NCBI RefSeq assembly: GCF_000425465.1
Contig: NZ_AUDM01000010.1
Span: forward strand, 1 to 64,000
Length of the DNA: 64,000 bases
From: Flavobacterium filum DSM 17961
GTDB taxonomy: Bacteria > Bacteroidota > Bacteroidia > Flavobacteriales > Flavobacteriaceae
Direction of reading: 5' to 3'
Part shown: positions 1-8,475 of the stretch, one piece after another
Layout of the letters: every line of letters begins with the position of its first letter
Numbering within the stretch: the stretch's first letter is position 1
The notes under the pieces: generated by a model
The model's input: only the letters and a program-made list of their open reading frames with translations
What the model was told of the DNA's origin: nothing
Database searches by the model: none
Program-made: the position numbers and the translations under genes

Positions 1-1164
1 ACAACAACTTGTGCGTGGGAGGTAACTGGTGAAATTCCAACTGAACCAACTCTAGCTTGTTATGAGTCAGCATCTTTTAATACAACTACTTGTTCATGGG
101 ATGTATTTGGAGAGCAAAACGAGGCACCAATTCTTGTGAATTTGGTACAACCAACATGTAATGATGCTAATGGAAGCTTTACGATTTCGAACTATAACTC
201 AAATTATGTTTACGAAGTTACACCATCTAATGGAGTAAATATCAATGGTGCTAACATTACAGCTCCAAGTGGAACATACACCGTAGTAGCATTCGAAAAT
301 GGTTGTCCTTCAATGACTTCATTGAGTGTAGTGATTGATAATCAACCGTCAGTTATAGATGCACCAATATCATCTGGTAATATTGATGAGTGTTCATTGA
401 ATCCAATTCAAACAATTACAGCTTCTGTAAGTGTACCGGATGGTGTAACAGTAGTTTGGTATGATATTAATGGTAATGTTGTTACTGATCCTTCCTTAAG
501 TGAAATTGGATCTGTGACTTACTTTGCAGAAGCCGTTGTAGGAAGTTGTGTTAGTTCTACAAGAACAGCAGTAACCTTATCAATTACCGATTCTGTAACT
601 AGATTTAATCGTTATGTTGCTTGTAATAATGAAGATGATGTAACAGTTTTAGTTGATCTTAACTCTGTTGCGGGAGTAACTGGGGGTAGTTGGGTTAATC
701 AAAATGGTGATTCAGTTTCGTCTATCTTTAATCCATTCCAAGTAGCTGTTGGTAATTATATCTTCAAATATGAATTCCTAGATGGTGATTGTTTAAAAAC
801 TATGGAAGTAACAGTTGAAGTTGATGACGATTGTGATGTATTACCATGTAGTGCAGTAAATATCTATAATGCTATGTCTCCAAATGGAGATGGCTTTAAT
901 GAATTTTTCAATATTGAAAACATTGAAAATACTGAATGTTATCCAAGCAATTCAGTTGAAATCTATAACCGTTGGGGCGTGTTAGTGTATGATGTTCAGA
1001 ACTATGATAATAGTTCAAAAGCATTCCGTGGAGTTTCAGAAGGTAGAGCGACCGTTAATAAGTCTGCTGAATTACCAACAGGAACCTATTTCTATATCAT
1101 TCAATATACAACAATCACAGGTGATGTTGTAAATAAATCAGGATATTTGTACCTAACAAGATAA
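1..1164 (+). CDS. SprB-like gliding/T9SS adhesin, C-terminal fragment
   Basis: The frame is open from base 1, so only the last 387 residues of a larger surface protein are present. The fragment begins with two copies of a Cys-rich repeat (TTC-x-W-E/D-V-x-G-E) spaced 27 residues apart, as in long repetitive flavobacterial adhesins. The last ~90 residues match the gliding motility-associated C-terminal domain: [12 protein letters not shown], then EIYNRWG, and a final strand ending in GYLYLTR. In known members this domain targets proteins to the type IX secretion system and the cell surface. SprF-like and OmpA-like genes follow on the same strand, the arrangement of sprB-sprF. The full length, repeat number and ligand cannot be seen. 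Confidence 0.85.
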   Translation, partial: TTTCAWEVTGEIPTEPTLACYESASFNTTTCSWDVFGEQNEAPILVNLVQPTCNDANGSFTISNYNSNYVYEVTPSNGVNINGANITAPSGTYTVVAFENGCPSMTSLSVVIDNQPSVIDAPISSGNIDECSLNPIQTITASVSVPDGVTVVWYDINGNVVTDPSLSEIGSVTYFAEAVVGSCVSSTRTAVTLSITDSVTRFNRYVACNNEDDVTVLVDLNSVAGVTGGSWVNQNGDSVSSIFNPFQVAVGNYIFKYEFLDGDCLKTMEVTVEVDDDCDVLPCSAVNIYNAMSPNGDGFNEFFNIENIENTECYPSNSVEIYNRWGVLVYDVQNYDNSSKAFRGVSEGRATVNKSAELPTGTYFYIIQYTTITGDVVNKSGYLYLTR

Positions 1165-1173
1165 AATTAAACT

Positions 1174-1197
1174 CCTGAGGGAGTAAAATCCCTCAGG
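1174..1197. other. Intercistronic hairpin
   Basis: A perfect 9-bp stem (cctgaggga / tccctcagg) with a 6-nt loop lies in the 52-nt gap between the adhesin and the SprF-like gene. It has no long T-tract, so it is more likely a processing, stability or partial attenuation hairpin than a full terminator. That would allow the adhesin and its partners to be expressed at different levels. Confidence 0.5.
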
Positions 1198-1216
1198 TTT
1201 CTAAAAAAGAAACTAA

Positions 1217-2134
1217 ATGAGAACAAAATTTTTATTTTTCGCTTTACTGTTAACAGGTTTTGCAGGAATTGCTCAGCAAGATGCTCAGTATACGCAATAT
1301 ATGTATAACACAATCAATGTCAATCCGGCTTACGCTGGATCGAGAGGAGCCATGAGTATTTTCGGCCTACATAGAACACAATGGGTAGGATTAGATGGAG
1401 CTCCCGTAACGAACGCTGTTTCTGTTAATACTCCAATTAATGAGAGTAAATTAGGTTTAGGAGTTTCATTTGTAAACGACAGAATTGGTCCAACAAATGA
1501 AAATACTATTTCAGCTGATGTTTCCTATACAGTGCCTACATCAGAAACTTTCAAACTTTCTTTTGGAGTTAAGGGTACTTTAAATATATTTAATTTAGAT
1601 ATCAATAAATTAAATATTGACCCAAATCAAACTGCAGATCCTCAATTACAGAATTTTAGTAACACCCTAACTCCAAATTTTGGTGCAGGAGTATATTTTC
1701 ATTCTGATAAAACTTATTTTGGATTATCTGTACCTAACTTTTTTGAAACCACCCGTTACAATGACAACTCGGTTTCAGTGAATGCCGAAAGAATGAACTT
1801 TTATTTTATTGCCGGTCATGTTTTTGATTTAAGCTATAATGTAAAATTTAAACCAGCTTTAATGACTAAAGCTACAGAAGGTGCACCTCTGCAAATTGAT
1901 GTTTCTGGTAACTTCTTAATCAATGAAAAATTTGTGTTAGGAGCGGCTTGGAGATGGGATGCTGCTGTAAGTGGTATGGCCGGATTCCAAGTATCTGATA
2001 GTGTCTTCATAGGATATGGCTATGACTTAGAGACGACACGTTTAAGAAATTATAATTCAGGATCGCACGAAATTTTCCTTAGATTTGAATTATTCAAACG
2101 TCACAACAAAATTGTTTCACCTAGATTCTTCTAA
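1217..2134 (+). CDS. PorP/SprF family T9SS outer-membrane protein
   Basis: This 305-residue protein has a signal peptide (MRTKFLFFALLLTGFAGIAQQ) followed by the family start 'DAQYTQYMYNTINVNPAYAG' region and 'FGLHRTQWVG', then alternating beta strands of an outer-membrane barrel ending in Phe. PorP/SprF proteins are partners of individual T9SS substrates with type-B sorting domains. SprF is needed for SprB to reach the Flavobacterium johnsoniae surface. The gene lies 52 nt after the adhesin and 14 nt before the OmpA-like gene, so it is probably the cognate export partner of that adhesin. The ATG at 1217 is supported by the signal peptide. Confidence 0.9.
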   Translation: MRTKFLFFALLLTGFAGIAQQDAQYTQYMYNTINVNPAYAGSRGAMSIFGLHRTQWVGLDGAPVTNAVSVNTPINESKLGLGVSFVNDRIGPTNENTISADVSYTVPTSETFKLSFGVKGTLNIFNLDINKLNIDPNQTADPQLQNFSNTLTPNFGAGVYFHSDKTYFGLSVPNFFETTRYNDNSVSVNAERMNFYFIAGHVFDLSYNVKFKPALMTKATEGAPLQIDVSGNFLINEKFVLGAAWRWDAAVSGMAGFQVSDSVFIGYGYDLETTRLRNYNSGSHEIFLRFELFKRHNKIVSPRFF

Positions 2135-2148
2135 TAAAGCATTACGTC

Positions 2149-4089
2149 ATGAAAATAAATTTTTTATACATTACACTGTTTAGTTTACTCACTTTTAATG
2201 CTTCTGCTCAGAAAGCCGGTGTTAAAAAAGGAGATAAAAACTATGACAAATTCGCTTATATAGAGGCAATCAAAACCTATGAGCGAATAGCCGAAAAAGG
2301 ATTCAAAAATCCTGAAATGCTTCAAAAAATTGCTAACGGATATTATTACAATGCCGAATTAGTAAAAGCTGAAAAATGGTATGGTGAACTTTTTGCCATG
2401 ACCGAAGAAGTTGAAGCCGAATATTATTTCCGTTATGCACAATCATTAAAATCAGTTGGTAATTATACCAAAGCGGATGAAATGATGGCAAAATTCAACC
2501 AAAAAAGCGGCAATGATTTACGAGGTCTTTTAGCAAAAGAGAAAAAAGATTATAGAGAAATCATTAAGAAAAATTCAGGTCGCTATAAATTAGAAGATGC
2601 TGGAGTTAACTCTCAATATTCTGATTATGGACCTGCGTTTTATCTTGATAAAGTAGTTTTTACTTCTACTAGAGACACCGGTAATTTTTCTAAAAGAAAA
2701 CACTCGTGGACTGATCAATATTTCTCGAATTTCTATTCCGCTGATTTGAATCAGGAAGGTGCCTTATCAAATACCGATCGTTATGGTAAGAAACTGAATT
2801 CTAAATTCCATGAGTCCACTCCGGCTTTTACAAAAGATGGAAAAACGGTATATTTTACGCGTAACAACTTCTTAGATGGTAAAAAAGGTAAAGATGCCAA
2901 TAAAGTGACTTTACTGAAAATTTACAAAGCTACTTTAGTGGATGATAAATGGACAAATATCAAAGAATTACCTTTTAACAGTGATAGCTATCAAGTTGCA
3001 CATCCAACATTAAGTGCTGACGAAAAAACATTATTCTTTGCATCAGATATGCCCGGAACTAAAGGTTTATCAGACATTTTTAAAGTGGATATTTTAGGTG
3101 ATGACTCTTATGGAACTCCCGTAAATTTAACTGAATTAAACACAGAAGGAAGAGAAACTTTCCCATTTGTGACGAGTGATAATGAATTATACTTTGCTTC
3201 AGATGGTCACCCAGGTTTAGGAGGATTGGATATTTTTATTTCTAAATTAGAAAAAGACGGTTCCTACAAACAAGTACACAACGTTGGTGAACCAGCCAAT
3301 AGTCCGTTTGATGATTTTGCCTTAATCATTAATAAAGCAAATAAAAGAGGTTTCTTAACTTCTAATCGTCCGAATGGAGTCGGAAATGATGATATCTATA
3401 AATTCTTAGAAACAAAAGAAATAGAATTTAATTGTGAGCAAGTTCTTGTAGGTATAGTTACTGATGCTGAAACAGGTGAAATCTTACCAAACACAAAACT
3501 GACTTTATTTGATGAAAAATTCAATAAGTTAAAAGAAATTATGTCCGGACCTGATGGTCGTTATGATTTTGGCGAAGTGGAATGTGAGAAAAAACATTAT
3601 GTTAGAGCAGAAAGAGAATCCTATAACACCAAAGAAGTTCCGGTTATTATTGGAAAAGAAAGTGGTTCTACTGAACTTCCAATTGAGTTAGAAACTTCTG
3701 TGAAGAAAATTCCAATTGGTGGAGATTTAGCTGATATTTTTGGAATCAATTTGATTTACTTTGATTTAGACAAATGGAACATTCGTCCGGATGCTGCAAT
3801 TGATATTGCTAAAATCTTAGATGTAATGATGCAATATCCAACCATGAAAGTTGATATTCGTTCACATACTGATTGTAGAGCTTCTCACCGTTATAATGAA
3901 CAATTATCGGATCGTAGAGCAAAATCTACTCGTGATTGGTTGATTAAAAACGGTATCGCTCCAGAACGCTTAACGGCTAAAGGTTATGGTGAAACTCAAT
4001 TGATTAATAAATGTGCGGATGGTGTAGAATGTACTGAAGCTGAACATCAATTAAACAGAAGAAGTCAATTCATCATTACAGACCTGTAA
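2149..4089 (+). CDS. OmpA-family protein with TPR, WD40-like and peptidoglycan-binding domains (PorE-like)
   Basis: This 646-residue exported protein starts with a signal peptide ending near SAQK. Residues ~25-140 look like TPR helices. Residues ~160-420 contain PD40/WD40-like propeller motifs (TPAFTKDGKTVYFTRN, HPTLSADEKTLFFASD, FPFVTSDNELYFASDG). Residues ~430-520 form a carboxypeptidase-regulatory-like beta sandwich. Residues ~535-646 are an OmpA C-terminal peptidoglycan-binding domain (IRSHTDCRA, LSDRRAKSTRDWL, NRRSQF). This is the domain order described for PorE, which links the T9SS to the cell wall, but flavobacteria carry several paralogues. Its position after adhesin and sprF-like genes suggests a dedicated anchoring role for this trio. 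Confidence 0.88.
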   Translation: MKINFLYITLFSLLTFNASAQKAGVKKGDKNYDKFAYIEAIKTYERIAEKGFKNPEMLQKIANGYYYNAELVKAEKWYGELFAMTEEVEAEYYFRYAQSLKSVGNYTKADEMMAKFNQKSGNDLRGLLAKEKKDYREIIKKNSGRYKLEDAGVNSQYSDYGPAFYLDKVVFTSTRDTGNFSKRKHSWTDQYFSNFYSADLNQEGALSNTDRYGKKLNSKFHESTPAFTKDGKTVYFTRNNFLDGKKGKDANKVTLLKIYKATLVDDKWTNIKELPFNSDSYQVAHPTLSADEKTLFFASDMPGTKGLSDIFKVDILGDDSYGTPVNLTELNTEGRETFPFVTSDNELYFASDGHPGLGGLDIFISKLEKDGSYKQVHNVGEPANSPFDDFALIINKANKRGFLTSNRPNGVGNDDIYKFLETKEIEFNCEQVLVGIVTDAETGEILPNTKLTLFDEKFNKLKEIMSGPDGRYDFGEVECEKKHYVRAERESYNTKEVPVIIGKESGSTELPIELETSVKKIPIGGDLADIFGINLIYFDLDKWNIRPDAAIDIAKILDVMMQYPTMKVDIRSHTDCRASHRYNEQLSDRRAKSTRDWLIKNGIAPERLTAKGYGETQLINKCADGVECTEAEHQLNRRSQFIITDL

Positions 4090-4124
4090 ATACTTGTTAA
4101 TTATATAAAGGTGTTAAAACCGAA

Positions 4125-4157
4125 AACATCCCGCTAGAAATAGTGGGATGTTTTTTT
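4125..4157 (+). terminator. Rho-independent terminator of the adhesin operon
   Basis: The stem aacatcccgct / agtgggatgtt (11 bp with one G-U pair) is followed directly by seven T. It lies 36 nt after the OmpA-like stop codon. Confidence 0.85.
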
Positions 4158-4177
4158 ATAAATCATATTACCGATTT

Positions 4178-4326
4178 GCGTAAGGGATGGAAGTGAAAAG
4201 CCCGCAGGATGCTAGTTTGTGTTTTTGCGGGTTGTGCCGGCGACCAACGGAAGCCGAGCACAACCCGACAAAAACCAACTAGCAGACGAGGACTTGTAAC
4301 GTACAGCCCGACCCACCGGGTTACGC
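4178..4326 (+). repeat. GC-rich repeat element, copy 1
   Basis: This GC-rich intergenic block contrasts with its AT-rich surroundings. It is bounded by gcgtaa (4178-4183) and its inverse ttacgc (4321-4326). It contains a long imperfect hairpin with arms 4212-4237 and 4258-4282 (ctagttt...gttgtgc against gcacaaccc...aactag). Both flanks resemble, in inverted orientation, those of a second copy at 14286-14430: the shared strings are GGGATkg-AGyGrAAAGCCCG and ACGAGGACTTGTArCG-AGCCCGACCC. No convincing gene crosses it. Its mobility and function are unknown. Confidence 0.75.
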
Positions 4327-4345
4327 CTAAATTAAAAAACTTTGC

Positions 4346-5980
4346 TTATTTTTCAATCTCACGAAGATTTTCCATTTTTTTCATGGCTAAGAATCCTTTT
4401 ATATCTTCAAAATGCTCTTTTACACGTTTGTTTCCAAATTCAAATACTTTGGTAGCCAATCCATCCAAAAAATCTCGGTCGTGAGAAACCAATATTAATG
4501 TACCGTCAAAATCTCTCAAAGCCTCCTTAATAATGTCCTTAGTTTTCATATCTAAATGATTGGAAGGCTCATCCAATATCAATAAATTAACCGGTTCCAA
4601 TAACAACTTAATCATGGCCAATCGAGTTTTTTCTCCACCGGATAGCACTTTCACTTTTTTGGTAATATCATCGCCTTGGAACATGAAAGCTCCTAAAATA
4701 TTTTTGATTTGCGTACGAATATCTCCCACTGCAATGGTATCTATCGTTTCAAAAATAGTCATATTCTCATCCAACAACGAGGCTTGATTTTGAGCAAAAT
4801 AGCCAATTTGAGCATTATGCCCAATTTCAACACTTCCACCGTTGATTTCGATTTCTTTCATGATGGCTTTAATCATGGTTGATTTTCCTTCTCCATTTTT
4901 ACCCACAAAAGCGACCTTCTCCCCTCTTTCAATGACAATATTGGCATCTTTGAAAATGACTTTATCGCCATAACTTTTATGTAAATCTTTCACTACAACC
5001 GGATATTGCCCAGATCGTACAGAAGGCGGAAATTTCAAACGCAAGGCCGAATTGTCTATTTCGTCAATTTCTACCGGAACCAATTTTTCCAACATCTTTA
5101 CACGTGATTGCACTTGTAATGTTTTGGAATAGGTTCCTTTGAATCGTTCAATAAATTCCATGTTTTCTGCAATCATTTTTTGTTGTTCATCGTAAGCTTT
5201 TTGCTGATGAATTCGTCTGTCTTTTCGCAATTCAAGGTAATGAGTATATTTAGCTTTGTAATCGTAAATACGACCCATAGTCACTTCAATAGTTCGATTA
5301 GTAATATTATCCACAAAAGCTCTATCGTGTGAAATCACAATTACCGCCTTAGCCGAATTTATCAAAAACTCCTCCAACCATTGAATACTTTCAATATCCA
5401 TATGATTGGTAGGCTCATCCAATAAAATCAAATCCGGCTTTTTCAATAATATTTTTGCCAATTCAATTCGCATTCGCCACCCTCCAGAAAATTCAGAAGT
5501 AGGTCGAGTAAAATCTTCTCTTTCAAAACCTAAACCTTTCAACACTTTTTCAACCTCAGCTTCATAATTGACTTCTTCAATAGAATAAAATTTCTCACTC
5601 AATTCTGAAACGCGTTCGATTAATTTCATGTAATCGTCACTTTCATAATCAGTTCTAATGGTTAGTTGCTCATTAATTTGATCAATTTCAGCTTTCATAT
5701 CAAAAACCTCAGCAAATGCTTTTGAGGCTTCTTCCATTACGGTTGCATCATCTTTGGTTAACAAATGTTGTGGCAAATAAGCAATTACGGCTTCTTTAGG
5801 TGCCGATATATTCCCGGTAGAAGGTTTATTAGCTCCAGCAATAATTTTTAAAAGCGTAGATTTTCCGGCTCCGTTTTTACCCATTAAGGCAATCTTATCA
5901 TTTTCATTGATAGCAAAAGAAACATCGCTGAACAAAGTAGTTCCGCCAAACTGAACGGAGATATCGTTTACTGTAATCAT
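4346..5980 (-). CDS. ABC-F family ATPase (YbiT/YkpA-like)
   Basis: This 544-residue soluble protein has two ABC ATPase domains and no membrane segments. Domain 1 has Walker A GKNGAGKST (residues 34-42), signature FSGGWRMR and Walker B LILLDEPTNH. An inter-domain linker of about 80 residues is rich in Lys, Glu and Gln. Domain 2 has Walker A GKNGEGKST, LSGGEKTRLA and LLILDEPSNH. ABC-F proteins bind the ribosomal E site and act in translation control or antibiotic protection; the subfamily cannot be fixed from sequence alone. A TATCTTTG -7 element lies about 80 nt upstream, leaving a leader with a perfect palindrome, so leader-based control is possible. Confidence 0.9.
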   Translation of the reverse strand: MITVNDISVQFGGTTLFSDVSFAINENDKIALMGKNGAGKSTLLKIIAGANKPSTGNISAPKEAVIAYLPQHLLTKDDATVMEEASKAFAEVFDMKAEIDQINEQLTIRTDYESDDYMKLIERVSELSEKFYSIEEVNYEAEVEKVLKGLGFEREDFTRPTSEFSGGWRMRIELAKILLKKPDLILLDEPTNHMDIESIQWLEEFLINSAKAVIVISHDRAFVDNITNRTIEVTMGRIYDYKAKYTHYLELRKDRRIHQQKAYDEQQKMIAENMEFIERFKGTYSKTLQVQSRVKMLEKLVPVEIDEIDNSALRLKFPPSVRSGQYPVVVKDLHKSYGDKVIFKDANIVIERGEKVAFVGKNGEGKSTMIKAIMKEIEINGGSVEIGHNAQIGYFAQNQASLLDENMTIFETIDTIAVGDIRTQIKNILGAFMFQGDDITKKVKVLSGGEKTRLAMIKLLLEPVNLLILDEPSNHLDMKTKDIIKEALRDFDGTLILVSHDRDFLDGLATKVFEFGNKRVKEHFEDIKGFLAMKKMENLREIEK

Positions 5981-6001
5981 TTTAGATGGTTGGATTTTTC
6001 G

Positions 6002-6019
6002 TTCCGATAATTATCGGAA
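6002..6019. promoter_or_regulatory. Perfect 18-bp palindrome in the ABC-F leader
   Basis: TTCCGATAATTATCGGAA is a perfect palindrome lying 22 nt before the ABC-F start codon and downstream of its predicted -7 element, so it should be transcribed. It could be a protein-binding operator or a leader hairpin. No regulator is identified. Confidence 0.45.
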
Positions 6020-6060
6020 TCGATTATTAGATATAATGAATATTTCAATTTTTAAAGGTG

Positions 6061-6068
6061 CAAAGATA
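6061..6068 (-). promoter_or_regulatory. Predicted -7 promoter element of the ABC-F gene
   Basis: The minus strand reads TATCTTTG, an exact match to the Bacteroidota -7 consensus TAnnTTTG. It predicts transcription starting near 6055 and a leader of about 75 nt. No clear -33 TTG was seen. Confidence 0.5.
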
Positions 6069-6215
6069 ATCGAATTGTGTAATCATCTGATTTGAAAATG
6101 ATAATTCATAAGACAATTATTTTGGAAATTGATAAAATGTATTTACAATTATTGAATAATAAACAATTCATTCGCAAATCCGTTCAAAATCAAAAGCTAA
6201 CACTTTATTTTTATT

Positions 6216-6223
6216 TAATTTTG
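6216..6223 (+). promoter_or_regulatory. Predicted -7 promoter element of the MFS transporter
   Basis: TAATTTTG matches TAnnTTTG and lies 25 nt before the ATG at 6248. It falls inside the longer open frame that starts at 6092, which argues that the upstream ATG is not used. Confidence 0.45.
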
Positions 6224-6247
6224 TGGTCAGAACCATTCCAAACTTTC

Positions 6248-7471
6248 ATGCCTTTACTTGATTACAGCTTTCTTGGAAAAATTATCCCGAAACAAAAACA
6301 CAAAAAAACCTATCGCAAAGCGAAACAATCGTATTTGAATAGAATTCGTTTAGCCATGAGTTTCTTTTATTTTGGAATGGGATTTTGTTTTGCTTCATGG
6401 GCCAGCAGAATTCCGGATATTAAAGCTACATTACAACTAAGCGAAGGCGAATTGGGAACTTTGCTTTTTGCTCTTCCAATCGGACAACTTTTTGCAATGC
6501 CGTTTTCAGGAAAAGTGGTTACGCGTTTCGGAAGTCGGAAAGTTTTACTTATATCCTTGCCTTTTTATGCCTTTTGTTTAACCAATATTGGCTTGGTTTC
6601 ACAAGCTTGGCAATTGGCTCTGGCTTTGTTTTTATTTGGAATTGGTAGTCAATTTTGCAACATTTCAATGAATACACAAGGGGTTTACACCGAACAAATA
6701 TTCAAAAAACCGATCATGGGTTCTTTTCACGGTTCTTGGAGTTTGGCAGGATTTTGTGGAGCTCTAATTGGTTTAGGCATGATGGCACTTGAACTTACAC
6801 CTCATCAGCACTTTATACTAATTTTTCTTTTGGTAGGATTATTAATTCTGGTTAATTATCGTCAATTGGTAAAAGTAAAATCGGTTACAAAAGAAATCTC
6901 GGGACCCAAGTTGACGTTTAAAATGCCGGATAAAAATCTAATTTGGTTAGGTATAATTGGTTTTTGTTGTATGGCCAGCGAAGGGATTATGTTTGATTGG
7001 AGCGGTGTTTACTTCAAAGATATCGTCAAAGCACCGGGAGCACTTGTTATTTTGGGCTATACTTCTTTTATGATTACTATGGCTTCTGGTAGATTTTTAA
7101 GTGACATTTTGGTACGAAAATTTGGAGCCAGAAATATATTGATTGTAAGCGGAATTACTATCTCAACCGGATTGTATACGGCCGTTGCATTTCCCTTATT
7201 GATTCCTTCTATGTTAGCATTTATGCTGGTAGGTTTTGGTGTTTCCAATGTAATTCCAATCATTTATAGTACAACCGGAAGAAGTACAACCATCCCAACA
7301 GGAGAAGCCTTAACGATAGTTACCGGTATAAGTTTTGTTGGATTTTTACTCGGACCACCGGTTATTGGACATATTGCAGAATTAACCAGTTTGCGGCATT
7401 CGTTTGGATTTATTGGGGTATTTGGGGTGTTTATTTCGGTTTTGGCTTATTACTTAAAGGTATTTAAGTAA
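6248..7471 (+). CDS. Major facilitator superfamily transporter (YbjJ-like)
   Basis: Starting at the ATG at 6248 gives 407 residues, close to the ~400 residues of YbjJ-type MFS proteins. The frame is open upstream to an ATG at 6092, but those 52 residues look untranslated and contain a promoter-like element. About 12 hydrophobic segments are visible, beginning with FFYFGMGFCFASWASRIP. The segment 'RFGSRKVLL' resembles the MFS loop 2-3 motif. The substrate is unknown; related proteins are annotated as sugar or drug efflux permeases. The gene stands alone, convergent with the DUF2007 gene. Confidence 0.8.
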   Translation: MPLLDYSFLGKIIPKQKHKKTYRKAKQSYLNRIRLAMSFFYFGMGFCFASWASRIPDIKATLQLSEGELGTLLFALPIGQLFAMPFSGKVVTRFGSRKVLLISLPFYAFCLTNIGLVSQAWQLALALFLFGIGSQFCNISMNTQGVYTEQIFKKPIMGSFHGSWSLAGFCGALIGLGMMALELTPHQHFILIFLLVGLLILVNYRQLVKVKSVTKEISGPKLTFKMPDKNLIWLGIIGFCCMASEGIMFDWSGVYFKDIVKAPGALVILGYTSFMITMASGRFLSDILVRKFGARNILIVSGITISTGLYTAVAFPLLIPSMLAFMLVGFGVSNVIPIIYSTTGRSTTIPTGEALTIVTGISFVGFLLGPPVIGHIAELTSLRHSFGFIGVFGVFISVLAYYLKVFK

Positions 7472-7487
7472 AATATTTAATTTTTAA

Positions 7488-7516
7488 ACCTGACAGGTTT
7501 TGAAAACCTTTCAGGT
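7488..7516. repeat. Hairpin between convergent genes (acctgacaggtttt type)
   Basis: The imperfect palindrome acctgacaggttttgaaaacctttcaggt lies between the convergent MFS and DUF2007 genes. No strong T-tract follows on the plus strand, so termination is possible but not certain. Confidence 0.5.
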
Positions 7517-7527
7517 CTAAAGTACTA

Positions 7528-7746
7528 CTAAATACTCATCCTAAATTGCTCTATCACCGGAGCTACTTCAGCATAATATCGTTCATCAACAAACAATTCC
7601 ACCGCCAAATCCAAGTTGCCAAAACCACCTAATCGTGCCGATTGGATATTGTCTTTTTGAAGTACTTCTACTCCAACTTCTTCTATTTTTTCTTTTAATA
7701 CGGAAGCCATTATTTCACTTCCGGAGAATATTTTCATCATGCCCAT
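7528..7746 (-). CDS. DUF2007-family small protein
   Basis: This 72-residue protein matches the DUF2007 (putative signal-transducing) pattern: an N-terminal 'KIFSGSEIMASVLKEKIEEVGV' region, then a short beta-strand segment and 'LFVDERYYAEVAPVIEQF'. The fold resembles the ferredoxin-like P-II/GlnB group. Its biochemical role is unknown. It is the last gene of a minus-strand run that includes the DEAD-like protein 40 nt upstream. Confidence 0.75.
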   Translation of the reverse strand: MGMMKIFSGSEIMASVLKEKIEEVGVEVLQKDNIQSARLGGFGNLDLAVELFVDERYYAEVAPVIEQFRMSI

Positions 7747-7786
7747 TTTAAATAAGGTTTAGGGTTAAAGGTAATTGGTAAAGGGT

Positions 7787-8398
7787 TTACTCTGCTTCGA
7801 AGAAAACAGGTTCTATCATGATTTTATCCGCCAAAATTTCTACGCGTTCGGTTATGGTAGAACAAAAGAAAAGACGTTGCGTTTTTTCAACACTTAAGGA
7901 AAGTCTTAGAATAATGGCATCCATTCGGTTTCGAAACAAAACGTCAGCATCATCTACGACAAACATTTTAATGGTATTCATATTGAAACCTGCTGATGAA
8001 AACATATCGTTAATTTTGGTTGGCGTGCCAATCAACACATCCATTCCTAGGGAAATTTGGTTTTTATCGTAATCAATATCGCCTTTTTCATGTGCACCAA
8101 TCACTCGCAAATCGTTATAATTTCCTAGCTTTTGAAATAGTTCAACCACTTCCATCACTTTTTCTTTGGTTTCCACAATAATCAATGCTCGTGTGCTTTC
8201 ACCAACCGGTTTTTCCAGTCGCTGAATAACATTCAAAACTATAGTTGTTGATTTTCCGCTTCCGTTTGGTGATTGGATTACCGCATCTGCTCCACTCTTC
8301 AAAGTAGAAAAGGTTTCCGATTGTATTTCATTGGCCTCCGTTAAACCATTTTCTATTAAGGCTTTTTGAAGGTATGGGTTTATTTTTTTTAGTTGCAT
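7787..8398 (-). CDS. Single-domain DEAD-box-like ATPase
   Basis: This 203-residue protein covers only the first RecA-like domain of an SF2 helicase. Visible motifs are a Q-motif-like segment (ANEIQSETF), Walker A SPNGSGKST (43-51), the GTP-containing motif GTPTKI (~124-129), VDDAD in place of DEAD (148-152), and CST in place of SAT (~179-181). The second RecA domain, with motifs IV-VI, is absent and the frame ends cleanly. The short DNA before the next gene does not encode it. The protein may be a cofactor, a decoy or a degenerate paralogue of an RNA helicase. It is not expected to unwind RNA alone. Confidence 0.8.
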   Translation of the reverse strand: MQLKKINPYLQKALIENGLTEANEIQSETFSTLKSGADAVIQSPNGSGKSTTIVLNVIQRLEKPVGESTRALIIVETKEKVMEVVELFQKLGNYNDLRVIGAHEKGDIDYDKNQISLGMDVLIGTPTKINDMFSSAGFNMNTIKMFVVDDADVLFRNRMDAIILRLSLSVEKTQRLFFCSTITERVEILADKIMIEPVFFEAE

Positions 8399-8415
8399 AT
8401 TTTATTTTAGTGATT

Positions 8416-8471
8416 AGTGATTAGTGAATAGTAATTAGTGGCTTATCACTAATTACTATTCACTAATCACT
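8416..8471. repeat. Perfect 25-bp inverted repeat with 6-nt loop
   Basis: The arms 8416-8440 and 8447-8471 are perfect reverse complements built from the word agtgattagtgaatagtaattagtg. It occupies nearly all of the 77-nt gap between the sigma-54 regulator and the DEAD-like gene. A related word (attagtaaatagtgactagtaattagt) occurs at about 24975-25001. Confidence 0.85.
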
Positions 8472-8475
8472 CTTT

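Noticed and set aside
4209..4484. A 91-codon plus-strand open frame starting in the GC-rich repeat
   Set aside because: It runs across the repeat and then antisense through the 3' end of the ABC-F gene. It resembles no family, and its length is explained by the coding bias of the opposite strand.
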